This document shows, in pieces, positions 20,347-28,427 of a DNA stretch of 48,858 bases. The notes under the pieces were generated by a model. It searched no databases and was not told the origin of the DNA. It saw nothing but the letters and a program-made list of their open reading frames with translations. A program made the translations under genes and the position numbers. The stretch is from Acetobacteraceae bacterium. Its GTDB lineage: Bacteria; Pseudomonadota; Alphaproteobacteria; Acetobacterales; Acetobacteraceae. The number at the start of each line of letters is the position of its first letter. Position 1 is the first letter of the stretch. Location: positions 1 to 48,858 of the forward strand of contig JAMXLO010000078.1 in the NCBI GenBank assembly GCA_024280945.1. Direction: 5' to 3'.

Positions 20347-21393
20347 ATGCTGCGCCTGATGAACGACGCAGCGAACACTGTGCCGGTGACGATACTCACC
20401 GGGTTCCTGGGCAGCGGCAAGACCACTGTGCTGAACCATCTGCTGCGCCAGCCATCGCTCGCCGACACCGTGGTGATCGTCAACGAGTTCGGCGCCGTCG
20501 GTCTGGATCACCTGCTGATCGAGCAGGCGATCGAGGATGCGGTGCTGCTGAAGAACGGCTGCATCTGCTGCACCGTGCGCGGCGACATTGCCGATACGCT
20601 GGATGTGCTGTGGCAGCGTCGCGAAGCGGGCGAAATCCCGCCGTTCCGTCGCATCGCGATCGAGACGACGGGTCTCGCCGATCCGGCGCCGGTGGCGCAT
20701 GCGTTACTGGCCGAGCCAGGTGCGCGCTATGCCTGCCGCCTGGACGGCATTGTCACGACGGTGGACGCATTGCATGGCCCGATGCAACTCGAGCGTCAGC
20801 CAGAGGCACGGCGGCAGGTGGCGATGGCGGATCGCATCCTGCTGACCAAGACCGACCTCGCCAGCACTGAACAGATCACAGACGCGGAGAAGCGCGTCGC
20901 TTCCCTGAACGCGACGGCGCCGCTGCGACATGTCGTCACCGGCGCGGTCGATGCGGCGGACGTGTTCGACCTGGGACCGGACAGCGATCGGCTGGAGCCG
21001 TGGCTGCGACCGCTCGACAGCCACGGCCATCAGCACCTGCCGTTTCGGCATGGCGAGCAGATCGGCTCGGTCGTGCTGCGTCACGATGCACCGGTGGCCT
21101 GGCCGTCACTGCGGCACTGGCTGGAATCCGTGCTGTCGCTGCGCGGAGATGCGGTGCTGCGGCTGAAGGGCATCGTCTGGCTCGAAGGGCACGAGCAGCC
21201 CATCGTGCTGCAAGGGGTGCATCACGTTCTGCACCCGCTCGTGTACTTTGATCGCGCGATGCCGGATGAGCGTGCCACCCGGATCGTGCTGATCACCCGA
21301 GGGCTGTCGGCCGCGGGTCTGCGGGCCAGCTTTGCGTTAGCCCTCTCCCATGTCCCGTCCTCCGATCGAGGAGCGACGCGGATTGAGGCTTGA
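20347..21393 (+). CDS. COG0523 (CobW/YeiR-type) GTP-dependent metallochaperone
   Basis: This protein of about 348 residues is a G3E-family GTPase. Walker A is GFLGSGKT at 19-26, followed by [10 protein letters not shown], the metal-binding CxCC motif ([16 protein letters not shown]), [15 protein letters not shown] and the base motif LTKTD. The C-terminal CobW_C domain starts near 215 (HGHQHLPF is His-rich) and ends about 330. Family members deliver Zn, Co, Fe or other metals to client enzymes. Two ATGs are possible (20347 and 20359), neither with a strong ribosome binding site. The metal and client are unknown; the divergent LVIVD protein is a candidate client. Confidence 0.88.
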   Translation: MLRLMNDAANTVPVTILTGFLGSGKTTVLNHLLRQPSLADTVVIVNEFGAVGLDHLLIEQAIEDAVLLKNGCICCTVRGDIADTLDVLWQRREAGEIPPFRRIAIETTGLADPAPVAHALLAEPGARYACRLDGIVTTVDALHGPMQLERQPEARRQVAMADRILLTKTDLASTEQITDAEKRVASLNATAPLRHVVTGAVDAADVFDLGPDSDRLEPWLRPLDSHGHQHLPFRHGEQIGSVVLRHDAPVAWPSLRHWLESVLSLRGDAVLRLKGIVWLEGHEQPIVLQGVHHVLHPLVYFDRAMPDERATRIVLITRGLSAAGLRASFALALSHVPSSDRGATRIEA

Positions 21394-21691
21394 AGTCCTC
21401 GATACCCCGGACCGAAGTTGACGCAACTGCCGCCCTCAGATCCGCTGCTGTTGTCGATGACAGGGGCCGGGGTCACGCGTCATTCCACCACCTCGGTTGT
21501 CGTCGCTGCGGTACTGAGGCTGCTGATACTGAGGCGCCTGCGTGCACACGACGCGGCGAAGACTATCCTGAGCATGACGCACCGCCTCCTTTGGTGGCTG
21601 AGGCGGTAGCACCACTCTTCCGATCACAATGATCGTGGACACAGGAAGGGCGCAGATTCTCAAGAGGGCAAATCGAACGATGGAGTACGAA
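21394..21691. other. Intergenic region without a gene
   Basis: No open frame here looks coding. Two short perfect inverted repeats are visible: CCGCCTC/GAGGCGG (21582-21588 and 21600-21606) and CGATCA/TGATCG (21621-21626 and 21630-21635). They lie downstream of the COG0523 gene and may belong to its 3' end. Confidence 0.55.
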
Positions 21692-21711
21692 GGGCCAGGC
21701 TGAGCTGGCCC
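21692..21711 (-). terminator. Hairpin after pssA
   Basis: A perfect 7-bp stem (GGGCCAG/CTGGCCC) with a 6-nt loop lies 7 bp beyond the pssA stop. There is no strong U-tract. It could be the end of the psd-pssA transcript. Confidence 0.45.
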
Positions 21712-21718
21712 ATATGCG

Positions 21719-22588
21719 TCAACCAGGAGAGTCGGCTTCGCGTCTATCCTCTGCTTCACGCTTCAGCCGATGGAAGCTGCGTACACTGAACGGCAGCATA
21801 CCGAGATAGATCAGGCCCGCCGCGGCGAGCGCCGCCCATGGCTCCGCGACCAGGACGGCGGCAAAGGTGACTGCGCCGAGCAACATCGGCAGGACGTACT
21901 CGTGCGGCACTTTGAAGTTCTTGAAGCTCCAGACCGGGAGGGTGGAAACAAGCAGGAAGGCGGTGCCCACCAGCACAAGCGCCGAGAACAGCGGGAACTG
22001 GGCGAAGCTCAGCAGCCAGTCCCAACCGAGCTGGCGTGCCTCCAGCCCGAGGAACAATGGAAACAGCACCACACCGGCACCTGCCGGAGCGGGGACGCCG
22101 GTGAAGAAGTTGTAGGTGTAGGCTGGGCCTGGTGCTCCATCGAGTGCCGCATTGAACCGCGCCAGGCGCAGCGCCATGCACACGGCGAAGATCAGGCACG
22201 GCACGTAACCGATGCCGCCGGCCCATTGCAGTGACCAGCAGAACAGAATGAATGCCGGCGCGACGCCGAAGCAGAGGAAATCGGCGAGGCTGTCCAACTC
22301 GGCCCCGAACCGCGAGGTGGCCTTCAGCAACCGCGCCAGCCGACCGTCGAGCCCGTCGATGGCGCCGGCGACCACGATCGCCACGGCGGCGGGCCCGAAC
22401 CTGCCCTCGTAGGCGAAGCGAAGGGCGGTCAGACCGGCGCATAACCCGATCAGCGTCAGCAGGTTGGGAACGATGCGGTTGAACGACTGTCCCTTGAACC
22501 GCGGCCGGGCACGCGGCCGCAGCCGGCGGATCCGTGTGATCGGAGATACGCGCGGACCGTGCCAGTCGGGTCGGGGTGCGTCGCTCAC
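21719..22588 (-). CDS. pssA: CDP-diacylglycerol-serine O-phosphatidyltransferase
   Basis: This 289-residue membrane enzyme makes phosphatidylserine from CDP-diacylglycerol and serine. The CDP-alcohol phosphotransferase motif DG-x2-AR-x8-G-x3-D-x3-D is fully present (DGRLARLLKATSRFGAELDS followed by LAD). About seven hydrophobic segments follow. It overlaps the psd stop by 4 nt, so the two successive steps of phosphatidylethanolamine synthesis are translationally coupled, with psd first in the transcript. The first 38 residues form a basic cytoplasmic tail. Confidence 0.93.
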   Translation of the reverse strand: MSDAPRPDWHGPRVSPITRIRRLRPRARPRFKGQSFNRIVPNLLTLIGLCAGLTALRFAYEGRFGPAAVAIVVAGAIDGLDGRLARLLKATSRFGAELDSLADFLCFGVAPAFILFCWSLQWAGGIGYVPCLIFAVCMALRLARFNAALDGAPGPAYTYNFFTGVPAPAGAGVVLFPLFLGLEARQLGWDWLLSFAQFPLFSALVLVGTAFLLVSTLPVWSFKNFKVPHEYVLPMLLGAVTFAAVLVAEPWAALAAAGLIYLGMLPFSVRSFHRLKREAEDRREADSPG

Positions 22589-23256
22589 GGCGGCAGCTCC
22601 GCGATCACCGTTTCGCCGCCGATCATCGTCTGGCCCACAGCGACCAAGGGCCGGACCCTTTCGGGCAGATAGAGGTCCGCGCGGCTGCCGAAGCGGATGA
22701 TGCCGAAGCGCTGGCCGGCGTGCACTGTGTCGCCCTCGCGCAGATCACAAACAATTCGGCGGGCGATCAGGCCGGCGATCTGGACGAAGGCGATCTCGCT
22801 GCCGTCGGCGAGGCGGAGTGCGACTGCATTGCGCTCGTTGGCATCGCTTGCCTTGTCGAGGCTGGCGTTGACGAAGCTGCCGTGCCGGTAGGCGATCCGG
22901 GTGATGATGCCGTCGGCCGGTACACGGTTCACATGCACATTGATCAGCGACAGGAAGATCGACACGCGCCACCGTGGAATGGTGCCGAGACCGAGTTCGG
23001 CCGGAGGGACCGCTGGCGTGACCGAGACCACGCGCCCATCGGCGGGTGCGAGCAAGGCTCCAGCACGGCCCGGCGCTACACGGTCTGGGTCGCGAAAGAA
23101 GAACAGGCAGAGCAGGGTGAACAGCAGGCCGAGCCAGGAGAGCCATGCACCGAGGACCAGGCCGATCATCACCACGATGAGGCCGGCGAGCACGAACGGG
23201 CGCCCGGCGGGATGCGGTGGCGCGAGCACGTGGCCAATGTCGTCTGTCAGGGACAT
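22585..23256 (-). CDS. psd: Phosphatidylserine decarboxylase proenzyme (short form)
   Basis: This 223-residue protein converts phosphatidylserine to phosphatidylethanolamine. It is the short type found in many alphaproteobacteria. Two hydrophobic helices (about 20-55) anchor it to the inner membrane. The core contains FFFRDPDR, LLAPADGRV and INVHVNRVPADG. The autocatalytic cleavage that forms the pyruvoyl group is expected between G190 and S191 in IIRFGSRADLYLP. It is first in a two-gene operon with pssA. Confidence 0.94.
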   Translation of the reverse strand: MSLTDDIGHVLAPPHPAGRPFVLAGLIVVMIGLVLGAWLSWLGLLFTLLCLFFFRDPDRVAPGRAGALLAPADGRVVSVTPAVPPAELGLGTIPRWRVSIFLSLINVHVNRVPADGIITRIAYRHGSFVNASLDKASDANERNAVALRLADGSEIAFVQIAGLIARRIVCDLREGDTVHAGQRFGIIRFGSRADLYLPERVRPLVAVGQTMIGGETVIAELPP

Positions 23257-23322
23257 AACCGGCGCGGTTTATGGAAGGTTCACCTTGGGGGAGCAAGACT
23301 ACCCGAACCGGGAGCAACCGAG

Positions 23323-23778
23323 ATGCCATTCGACGCGCCGTTCAGATTGGGCCCGTTTTCAGTGGATGCCGAGGGTCGGCTGTCCCCTGTCGATCCGGCC
23401 ACAGGTCCCAGTTTTGGGTTCCGCTGGCACGGGCGCACGGTTCACGTGAGGTTCGAACCCGCGGCTTCCGGCGAGGGGCGGCTGACCCTCGAGGTCGAAC
23501 TGGCGCGCGTGCAGAGCACAGCCTGCAGCAGGGATGAGACCGTCCGTCCACGCTGCTTCGCAGTAATGCACTGGTTGAAGCGGATCGTGCCGCCAACATG
23601 GCAGGTGGCATTGCTCGCCGATCATCGCATCTGGCTGGAAGCCGAGAGGCACATCGGCTTGCCGATCACCGCGACCGGGCTGGTCACCGAGTTGACCCAC
23701 TTCGCGCTGGAACTGGCGCCTTACCTCGAACTGATGGATGAGGTCGGTTTAACGGTAGCGGACACTCGCCGCAGGTGA
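23323..23778 (+). CDS. Conserved hypothetical protein
   Basis: This 151-residue protein of unknown function is divergent from psd. It starts with MPFDAPFRLGPF after GGGAGC. It reads like a small beta-rich domain (FGFRWHGRTVHVRFEP, GRLTLEVELARVQ) followed by a helical half (GLVTELTHFALELAPYLELM). No signal peptide or metal motif is evident. The cytochrome b gene follows closely, with a possible 4-nt overlap, so they may be co-expressed. I do not recognise a named family. Confidence 0.75.
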   Translation: MPFDAPFRLGPFSVDAEGRLSPVDPATGPSFGFRWHGRTVHVRFEPAASGEGRLTLEVELARVQSTACSRDETVRPRCFAVMHWLKRIVPPTWQVALLADHRIWLEAERHIGLPITATGLVTELTHFALELAPYLELMDEVGLTVADTRRR

Positions 23779-23828
23779 CGGCACGGCGCCACTGCGGCAA
23801 GCTGTCCCGACGCTTGCGAGAGTTACCT

Positions 23829-24491
23829 GTGGCTGAACCGACCCTGCCGATCCGTGTCTGGGATGCGCCGACGCGCCTGTTCCACTGGGCGATTGTTCTT
23901 CTGCTCGGAGCGAGCTGGCTGTCGGAAAGTCAGGGGTGGATGACAATTCACTTCGCCAGTGGCTACCTGATCATTGCCCTGCTGTTGTTTCGGCTGGCAT
24001 GGGGTTTCATCGGCAGCGAGACGTCGCGCTTTTCGCATTTTTTGAAGAGCCCAATAGCGGCGCTGCGACATCTTGCTCATCTGCACCGGCGCGAGCCGGA
24101 TACCGAGATCGGCCACAACGCTGCTGGCGGCTGGATGGTGCTGCTGATGCTGGTGCTGCTTGCGGTGCAGGCAGGCACGGGCCTGTGTGCCAACGATGAT
24201 GGCGCGACCGAGGGCCCGCTGTTCAGCTATGTCGGCAAGAACTGGAGCGACTGGCTGTCGCGCATCCATGGTGTGAACTTCACACTGATCCAGATCGCCG
24301 TGTTGCTCCATATCCTGGCGGTTCTGGGCTATGCAGTACTGAAGCGGCACGACCTCGTCCGCCCGATGGTCACCGGGCAAAAGTATCTGCCGGTCGGCAG
24401 CCAAAGGCCGGTGCTTGCCAGGCCATGGCTGGCGCTGGTCGTGTTCGCCATCGCCCTTGCGGTCGTAGGCACGGCGCTCGAGGTTCTCTAG
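23829..24491 (+). CDS. Cytochrome b561-type (hydrogenase b-subunit-like) membrane protein
   Basis: This protein of about 220 residues has the cytochrome_B N-terminal domain of Ni/Fe-hydrogenase-type b561 proteins. It begins VWDAPTRLFHWAIVLL, with histidines in or near the helices (RLFHW, IHFASGY, RIHGVN, VLLHILAVLGY) suited to bind heme b. Four core helices and a fifth C-terminal helix (LALVVFAIALAVVGTAL) are visible. It probably passes electrons between the quinone pool and a periplasmic partner, often a c-type cytochrome, though none is adjacent. The GTG at 23829 matches the family N-terminus; a GTG at 23775 overlapping the previous stop is the alternative. Confidence 0.86.
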   Translation: MAEPTLPIRVWDAPTRLFHWAIVLLLGASWLSESQGWMTIHFASGYLIIALLLFRLAWGFIGSETSRFSHFLKSPIAALRHLAHLHRREPDTEIGHNAAGGWMVLLMLVLLAVQAGTGLCANDDGATEGPLFSYVGKNWSDWLSRIHGVNFTLIQIAVLLHILAVLGYAVLKRHDLVRPMVTGQKYLPVGSQRPVLARPWLALVVFAIALAVVGTALEVL

Positions 24492-24492
24492 A

Positions 24493-24524
24493 CCGGATGA
24501 GCGCAGGAAGATGCGCTCATCCGG
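24493..24524 (+). terminator. Perfect 13-bp hairpin after cytochrome b gene
   Basis: CCGGATGAGCGCA and TGCGCTCATCCGG form a perfect 13-bp stem around a GGAAGA loop, starting one base after the cytochrome b stop. There is no long U-tract, but the position and strength suggest transcription termination or 3'-end protection. Confidence 0.65.
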
Positions 24525-24621
24525 CTCTAGCTCATTGTTCCAGCGCGTGATTCAGATCTCCGGCGATTCCGCCTCCGATCATCACGCTCTGGGTCACGAC
24601 GTTCACGCCGCCGGTTCGAGA

Positions 24622-24657
24622 CAAAGGGCCGCATCCGTTCGTGGATGTGGCCCTTTG
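24622..24657 (+). terminator. 15-bp hairpin upstream of ArsR promoter
   Basis: CAAAGGGCCGCATCC and GGATGTGGCCCTTTG pair over 15 bp with one G-T mismatch and a 6-nt loop. It ends 2 bp before the putative -35 box of the ArsR gene. It could insulate that promoter from upstream transcription. Confidence 0.6.
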
Positions 24658-24659
24658 CC

Positions 24660-24689
24660 TTGACGGACCGGCCCAATCCCCTTTATTTA
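24660..24689 (+). promoter_or_regulatory. Putative sigma-70 promoter for the ArsR-SRPBCC operon
   Basis: TTGACG at 24660-24665 is followed, after 17-18 bp, by TTATTT/TATTTA at 24683-24689. The -10 lies inside the left arm of the operator palindrome, so bound repressor would block polymerase. Confidence 0.5.
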
Positions 24690-24706
24690 AGCAACAACTT
24701 AAATAA
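24683..24706. promoter_or_regulatory. ArsR operator palindrome
   Basis: TTATTTAAG and CTTAAATAA are perfect 9-bp inverted copies separated by CAACAA. The site is an AT-rich island in GC-rich sequence, ends 14 bp before the ArsR start and overlaps the likely -10 box. This is the size and place expected for an ArsR/SmtB dimer site under autoregulation. Confidence 0.75.
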
Positions 24707-24720
24707 GCCGGTGCGAAAAG

Positions 24721-25071
24721 GTGCAGGCTTCTCAACCTCTTACCCGGACGTTCGCGGCGCTTGGCGATCCGACCCGGCTGGCCATCCTGAGCCGCCTGGC
24801 GGCTCAGGATGGCTTGACGGTGCAGGAGATTGCCGCACCCTTCGCGATGAGCCTGCCGGCCGTATCGCAGCATCTGAAGGTGCTGGAGCGCGCCGGCCTC
24901 ATCACGCGCGGATGCGATGGGCAGAAGCGTCCGTGTCGGCTGAATGTCGAGCGTCTCGCCGAGACCGCCCGCTGGTTCGACCACACCCGCGCCGCCTGGG
25001 AGGCGCGCTTCGACCGTCTGGCACGATTCCTCGCAACGACAGAGACGGAAGGTAACAGCCATGAACGCTGA
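24721..25071 (+). CDS. ArsR/SmtB-family transcriptional regulator
   Basis: This 116-residue winged-helix protein starts at GTG. The DNA-binding core is FAALGDPTRLAILSRLAAQD, TVQEIAAPFAMSLPAVSQHL and KVLERAGLI. No cysteine-based metal motif (such as ELCVCDL) is present; the recognition region has no Cys. It overlaps the SRPBCC gene by 11 nt. This ArsR-SRPBCC pairing is widespread, with the regulator thought to sense an unknown small molecule. A perfect palindrome directly upstream is its likely operator. Confidence 0.92.
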   Translation: MQASQPLTRTFAALGDPTRLAILSRLAAQDGLTVQEIAAPFAMSLPAVSQHLKVLERAGLITRGCDGQKRPCRLNVERLAETARWFDHTRAAWEARFDRLARFLATTETEGNSHER

Positions 25072-25537
25072 CCCCCGCAGAACCTGGGCGCTCGATCGCG
25101 AGATCGTGCTGAGCCGTGTGATCGCCGCAGCGCGCGAGCGCGTCTTCCAGGCATGGACCGACCCGACGCAGATCGTGCAGTGGTTCGGGCCCGACGGATT
25201 CGAGGTTGAATCGCTGGAGTGCAACGTTCGCACCGGCGGGCGCTGGCGCTTCGTCTACACGGGGCCTGACGGCACGCGTTACGACAACCGCATGGTGTTC
25301 CTGCGGGTGGAAGCGCCGCGGCTGATCGAGATCGAGCACGGCTCCGACAAGGACGAAGACCCCGCCCGCTTCCATGTCACTGTGACGTTCGACGCGCAGA
25401 GCGACGGAAAGACCGTACTGACCATGCGCCAACTCCATCCGACCAAGAAGCAGCGCGATGCGACGATCGGCTTCGGCGCTGTGGAGCTCGGCTATCAGAC
25501 CCTGGGCAAGCTGGCGCGTCATCTCGGCGAGACCTGA
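25061..25537 (+). CDS. SRPBCC (AHSA1-like) domain protein
   Basis: This 158-residue protein is a START/Bet v1-fold ligand-binding protein of the AHSA1 group. The typical N-terminal stretch is REIVLSRVIAAARERVFQAW, then DPTQIVQWFGPDGF and GGRWRFVYTGPDG. The cavity is expected to hold a hydrophobic ligand. It is translated from ATG 25061, inside the end of the ArsR gene. The ligand and any catalytic role are unknown; it may be the effector sink or a degradation enzyme for what ArsR senses. Confidence 0.9.
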   Translation: MNADPRRTWALDREIVLSRVIAAARERVFQAWTDPTQIVQWFGPDGFEVESLECNVRTGGRWRFVYTGPDGTRYDNRMVFLRVEAPRLIEIEHGSDKDEDPARFHVTVTFDAQSDGKTVLTMRQLHPTKKQRDATIGFGAVELGYQTLGKLARHLGET

Positions 25538-25562
25538 CATGCGCGATTGCCAGTGACGCGAC

Positions 25563-25608
25563 GCGCAGGCGCTGATCCTCGAGCCTGCGCGGGGGGCGCG
25601 CGCCCCCC
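25563..25608. terminator. Tandem inverted repeats between convergent genes
   Basis: A perfect 8-bp stem (GCGCAGGC/GCCTGCGC, 25563-25590, 12-nt loop) is followed at once by an 18-bp self-complementary block, GGGGGGCGCGCGCCCCCC (25591-25608). They lie between the ends of the SRPBCC gene and the ferritin-like gene. They may stop transcription in both directions; the loop-less palindrome could also extrude as a cruciform. Confidence 0.55.
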
Positions 25609-25675
25609 TGGCTGCGCTGCGCCATGACCGGATCGACGCGCCCTGCGTCATCGACGACCGATCAATGACGATCGT

Positions 25676-26497
25676 CTAGCCGGCGAGCCGAGCGGCGAAC
25701 CGCTGTCGGCGCCATTGGATCAACCACCACGCCGCTTTGGCGGACAGGTCTGACAGTCGCCCGCGCGGAGGAAGGCCAACTGCCTTGAAGATCATTCCCA
25801 TCCCACGTTGCACGTGGCGGAAGCGATAGAACGCCATGGCACGCGCCATGTAGGCGGCGGTGCACCGGCGGCGCTCGAACTCCTGTTGTCCCGACTCATT
25901 GCCGCAATACCAGGCATAGGCCAGCTCGTCGTCCTCGCTTTCGCCGATTCGGCCGGCAGCAATGCGCAATCGCCGTAGCAGGCCGATATTCTCGCGACGC
26001 AGATAACGGCGCATGTGATCGTAGAACAGCTTGTAGTGGCGGAACTCGTCGGCAGCGATGTGCCGACAGATCTGCTGCAGTACCGGCTCCTGCGTCGCCT
26101 CGCCCAGCGCGGTGTAGTAGCTCGAGGTACCGGTTTCCACCATGCAGCGCGCAATCAGCTCCCCAGTGCGCGACCCACGTATCGAGGCCTCGGCATTCAG
26201 CGGCAGCTTGAACCCTGCCTTGTAGCGAGCAAACGCAGTCTCATAATTCCACGCAGGGTCGGCAAGCATCGCCCATTTGCCGAGGGCATCGCCATGCTGC
26301 ACTTCTTCCGCAGCCCAGTAGTCCGCCGCCTGGCGAAAATCCGGATCGTCGCCGAACACGCGATTGAGGTAGATCGCGTAGTCGGTGCCGTTCCGCTCCA
26401 CCATGGCAGCGGCTTTCACCAGGGGGATCAGCTCGGGGTCCGCGAGCGTGGGTGTGAAGCGATCCCAGGCCACGTCCTCGATGCGCCAATGCTTCAT
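25676..26497 (-). CDS. Ferritin-like di-iron protein
   Basis: This 273-residue helical protein has the ferritin-like di-iron pattern: E34, then E65-x2-H68 (WAAEEVQHGDAL), then E121 (CMVETGTSS), then E151-x2-H154 (IAADEFRHYKLF). That gives two E and two ExxH ligands as in rubrerythrin-like and fatty-acid desaturase-like enzymes. There is no rubredoxin domain. It may be an oxygen-activating oxidase or hydroxylase rather than iron storage. It stands alone, divergent from pckA across about 200 bp. Confidence 0.82.
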   Translation of the reverse strand: MKHWRIEDVAWDRFTPTLADPELIPLVKAAAMVERNGTDYAIYLNRVFGDDPDFRQAADYWAAEEVQHGDALGKWAMLADPAWNYETAFARYKAGFKLPLNAEASIRGSRTGELIARCMVETGTSSYYTALGEATQEPVLQQICRHIAADEFRHYKLFYDHMRRYLRRENIGLLRRLRIAAGRIGESEDDELAYAWYCGNESGQQEFERRRCTAAYMARAMAFYRFRHVQRGMGMIFKAVGLPPRGRLSDLSAKAAWWLIQWRRQRFAARLAG

Positions 26498-26701
26498 CGT
26501 GGGGTCCGCTGTACCGAAGCCTAGCCTTTAGGCTGCCATCATCCGGTGGGATTCGGAAGGGAGGGGCTCTGCGTACCGCTTTCGAATGTGCTGCGATGCA
26601 CAATTCAAAGGTGTGTGGCCTGACTGGATCATTGCACAGTTTCACTCTTATGATCGGTGACTTATCCTGCTGCCAAGATGCGAACCCAGGGAGGTAAACC
26701 G

Positions 26702-28339
26702 TTGCCGCTTGCTGCCGACAACGCACATCCGAGGCATAAGAGTGCGAGGATTCTCGCTGCGGAAGCACTGGGCGGAACGGGAGTTCATGCATCGCGGTCC
26801 GTGCATGCAAATCTGACGGCACCCGCGCTGGTGGCCGAGGCGGTGCGCCGGAGCGAAGGTCAGTTGTCGGTCGATGGGGCGCTGGTTGTCCAAACCGGCC
26901 AGCACACCGGTCGATCTGCACAGGATAAGTTCGTCGTCGACGAGCCATCCGTCACTGGCGAGGTCTGGTGGAGTAGGGTCAACAATCGGCTTGCGCCGGA
27001 GAAGTTTGCAATCCTGAAGGCTCGGGTGCAGGCCTACCTGCAAGGACAGGAGCTGTTCACCCAGGATCTGTATGCTGGCGCCGATCCGGCACACCGGGTA
27101 CGGGTACGTCTGGTCACCACCGGGGCGTGGCAGGCGTTGTTCGCACGCAACATCTTCATCAGGCCGCGGCCTGAGGAGCTGGCGGATTTCCGACCGGATT
27201 ACGTCATTTTGCATGCACCGCAGTTCCAGACCGACCCGGCTATCGATGGGGTGCGCACCAGTACCTCGATCGCACTGTCGTTCGAACAGCGGACCATCAT
27301 CATCGCCGGGACGGAGTATGCGGGAGAGGTGAAGAAGTCGATCTTCACCGTGATGAACTGGTTGCTGCCTGCCAAGGGTGTGCTGCCGATGCATTGCAGC
27401 GCCAACGTCGGCAGTGAGGGCGATGTCGCATTGTTCTTCGGTCTGTCGGGCACGGGAAAGACGACGCTGTCGTCGGATCCGCATCGCAAGCTGATCGGCG
27501 ATGATGAGCATGGCTGGAGTGAGAGCGGCATCTTCAACTTCGAAGGCGGCTGCTACGCCAAGGTGATCAACCTGTCGGCGGAGGCCGAACCGGAAATCTG
27601 GGCGGCCAGCCATCGGTTCGGTACGGTGCTGGAAAATGTCGTCGCCGATCGCTATGGGAGGCTCGACCTGACGGATCAGTCGCTGACCGAGAACACGCGG
27701 TCGGCCTACCCGGTCGAATACATTCCAAACATCGAAATGGCGTTGCGCGGCGGCCATCCTCGCAACGTGGTCATGCTGACCTGCGATGCGTTCGGCGTGA
27801 TGCCGCCGATCGCCAGGCTGACACCGGCGCAGGCCATGTATCACTTCCTGTCCGGATACACGGCGCTGGTGGCGGGTACCGAGAAGGGTCTTGGCGCCGA
27901 ACCGCAGGCCACGTTCAGCACCTGCTTCGGTGCGCCGTTCCTGCCTCGACGGCCAGAAGTGTATGGCAGGATGCTCTCCGAGTTGATTGCGCGGCACGAG
28001 GCCGATTGCTGGCTGGTCAACACCGGCTGGAGCGGTGGGCAGTACGGTGTGGGCCAGCGCATGAGCATTCGCCACACGCGCGCCCTGTTGCGCGCGGCGC
28101 TCGATGGGTCGCTGGCGCGCGCACGCTTCCGCAAGGAGCGCTTCTTCGGATTGGCGATCCCCGAGCACGTGCCGGGCGTGCCGGCCGAGGTGCTGGACCC
28201 GTGCGAATCTTGGCCGGACAAGGCGGGATATGACCGGACGGCGCGCGAGCTGATTGCCCGGTTCGAAAAGAATTTTGCCGCGTTCGAGGCTGGTGTCGGC
28301 GACGAAGTGCGCGCCGCGGCAATTCGCGCGGCTGCCTGA
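26702..28339 (+). CDS. pckA: Phosphoenolpyruvate carboxykinase (ATP)
   Basis: This enzyme of 545 residues makes phosphoenolpyruvate from oxaloacetate and ATP, the entry step of gluconeogenesis. It shows QTGQHTGRSAQDKF, the kinase-1 site FFGLSGTGKTTLSSDP, LIGDDEHGWSESGIFNFEGG and NTGWSGGQYGVGQRM. I place the start at TTG 26702 because GGAGGTAAACC lies just before it and the length then fits the family. A GTG at 26657 and an ATG at 26678 are in-frame alternatives. It is a single-gene unit; a PEPC-like gene that runs the opposite anaplerotic step lies about 10 kb away. Confidence 0.96.
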   Translation: MPLAADNAHPRHKSARILAAEALGGTGVHASRSVHANLTAPALVAEAVRRSEGQLSVDGALVVQTGQHTGRSAQDKFVVDEPSVTGEVWWSRVNNRLAPEKFAILKARVQAYLQGQELFTQDLYAGADPAHRVRVRLVTTGAWQALFARNIFIRPRPEELADFRPDYVILHAPQFQTDPAIDGVRTSTSIALSFEQRTIIIAGTEYAGEVKKSIFTVMNWLLPAKGVLPMHCSANVGSEGDVALFFGLSGTGKTTLSSDPHRKLIGDDEHGWSESGIFNFEGGCYAKVINLSAEAEPEIWAASHRFGTVLENVVADRYGRLDLTDQSLTENTRSAYPVEYIPNIEMALRGGHPRNVVMLTCDAFGVMPPIARLTPAQAMYHFLSGYTALVAGTEKGLGAEPQATFSTCFGAPFLPRRPEVYGRMLSELIARHEADCWLVNTGWSGGQYGVGQRMSIRHTRALLRAALDGSLARARFRKERFFGLAIPEHVPGVPAEVLDPCESWPDKAGYDRTARELIARFEKNFAAFEAGVGDEVRAAAIRAAA

Positions 28340-28427
28340 ACCGCCAATTGGTCTGACCGCGGCTTAGCCGCCGGCTCTTTCAGCCAGACCGGTCGGCTGC
28401 CATCTCCTGTGGCCAGGAGAATTCGGC

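Noticed and set aside
20332-20700. 123-residue N-terminal extension of the LVIVD protein
   Set aside because: It runs antisense through the COG0523 gene including its Walker A; the ATG at 20331 has a strong ribosome binding site.
22576-23322. Long N-terminal extension of the gene starting at 23323
   Set aside because: It is antisense to psd and has shadow composition; a good start with ribosome binding site exists at 23323.
26648-28168. 506-residue open frame antisense to pckA
   Set aside because: It is a shadow of the GC-rich codon pattern of pckA; the sequence is Arg/Gln/His-rich with no family features.
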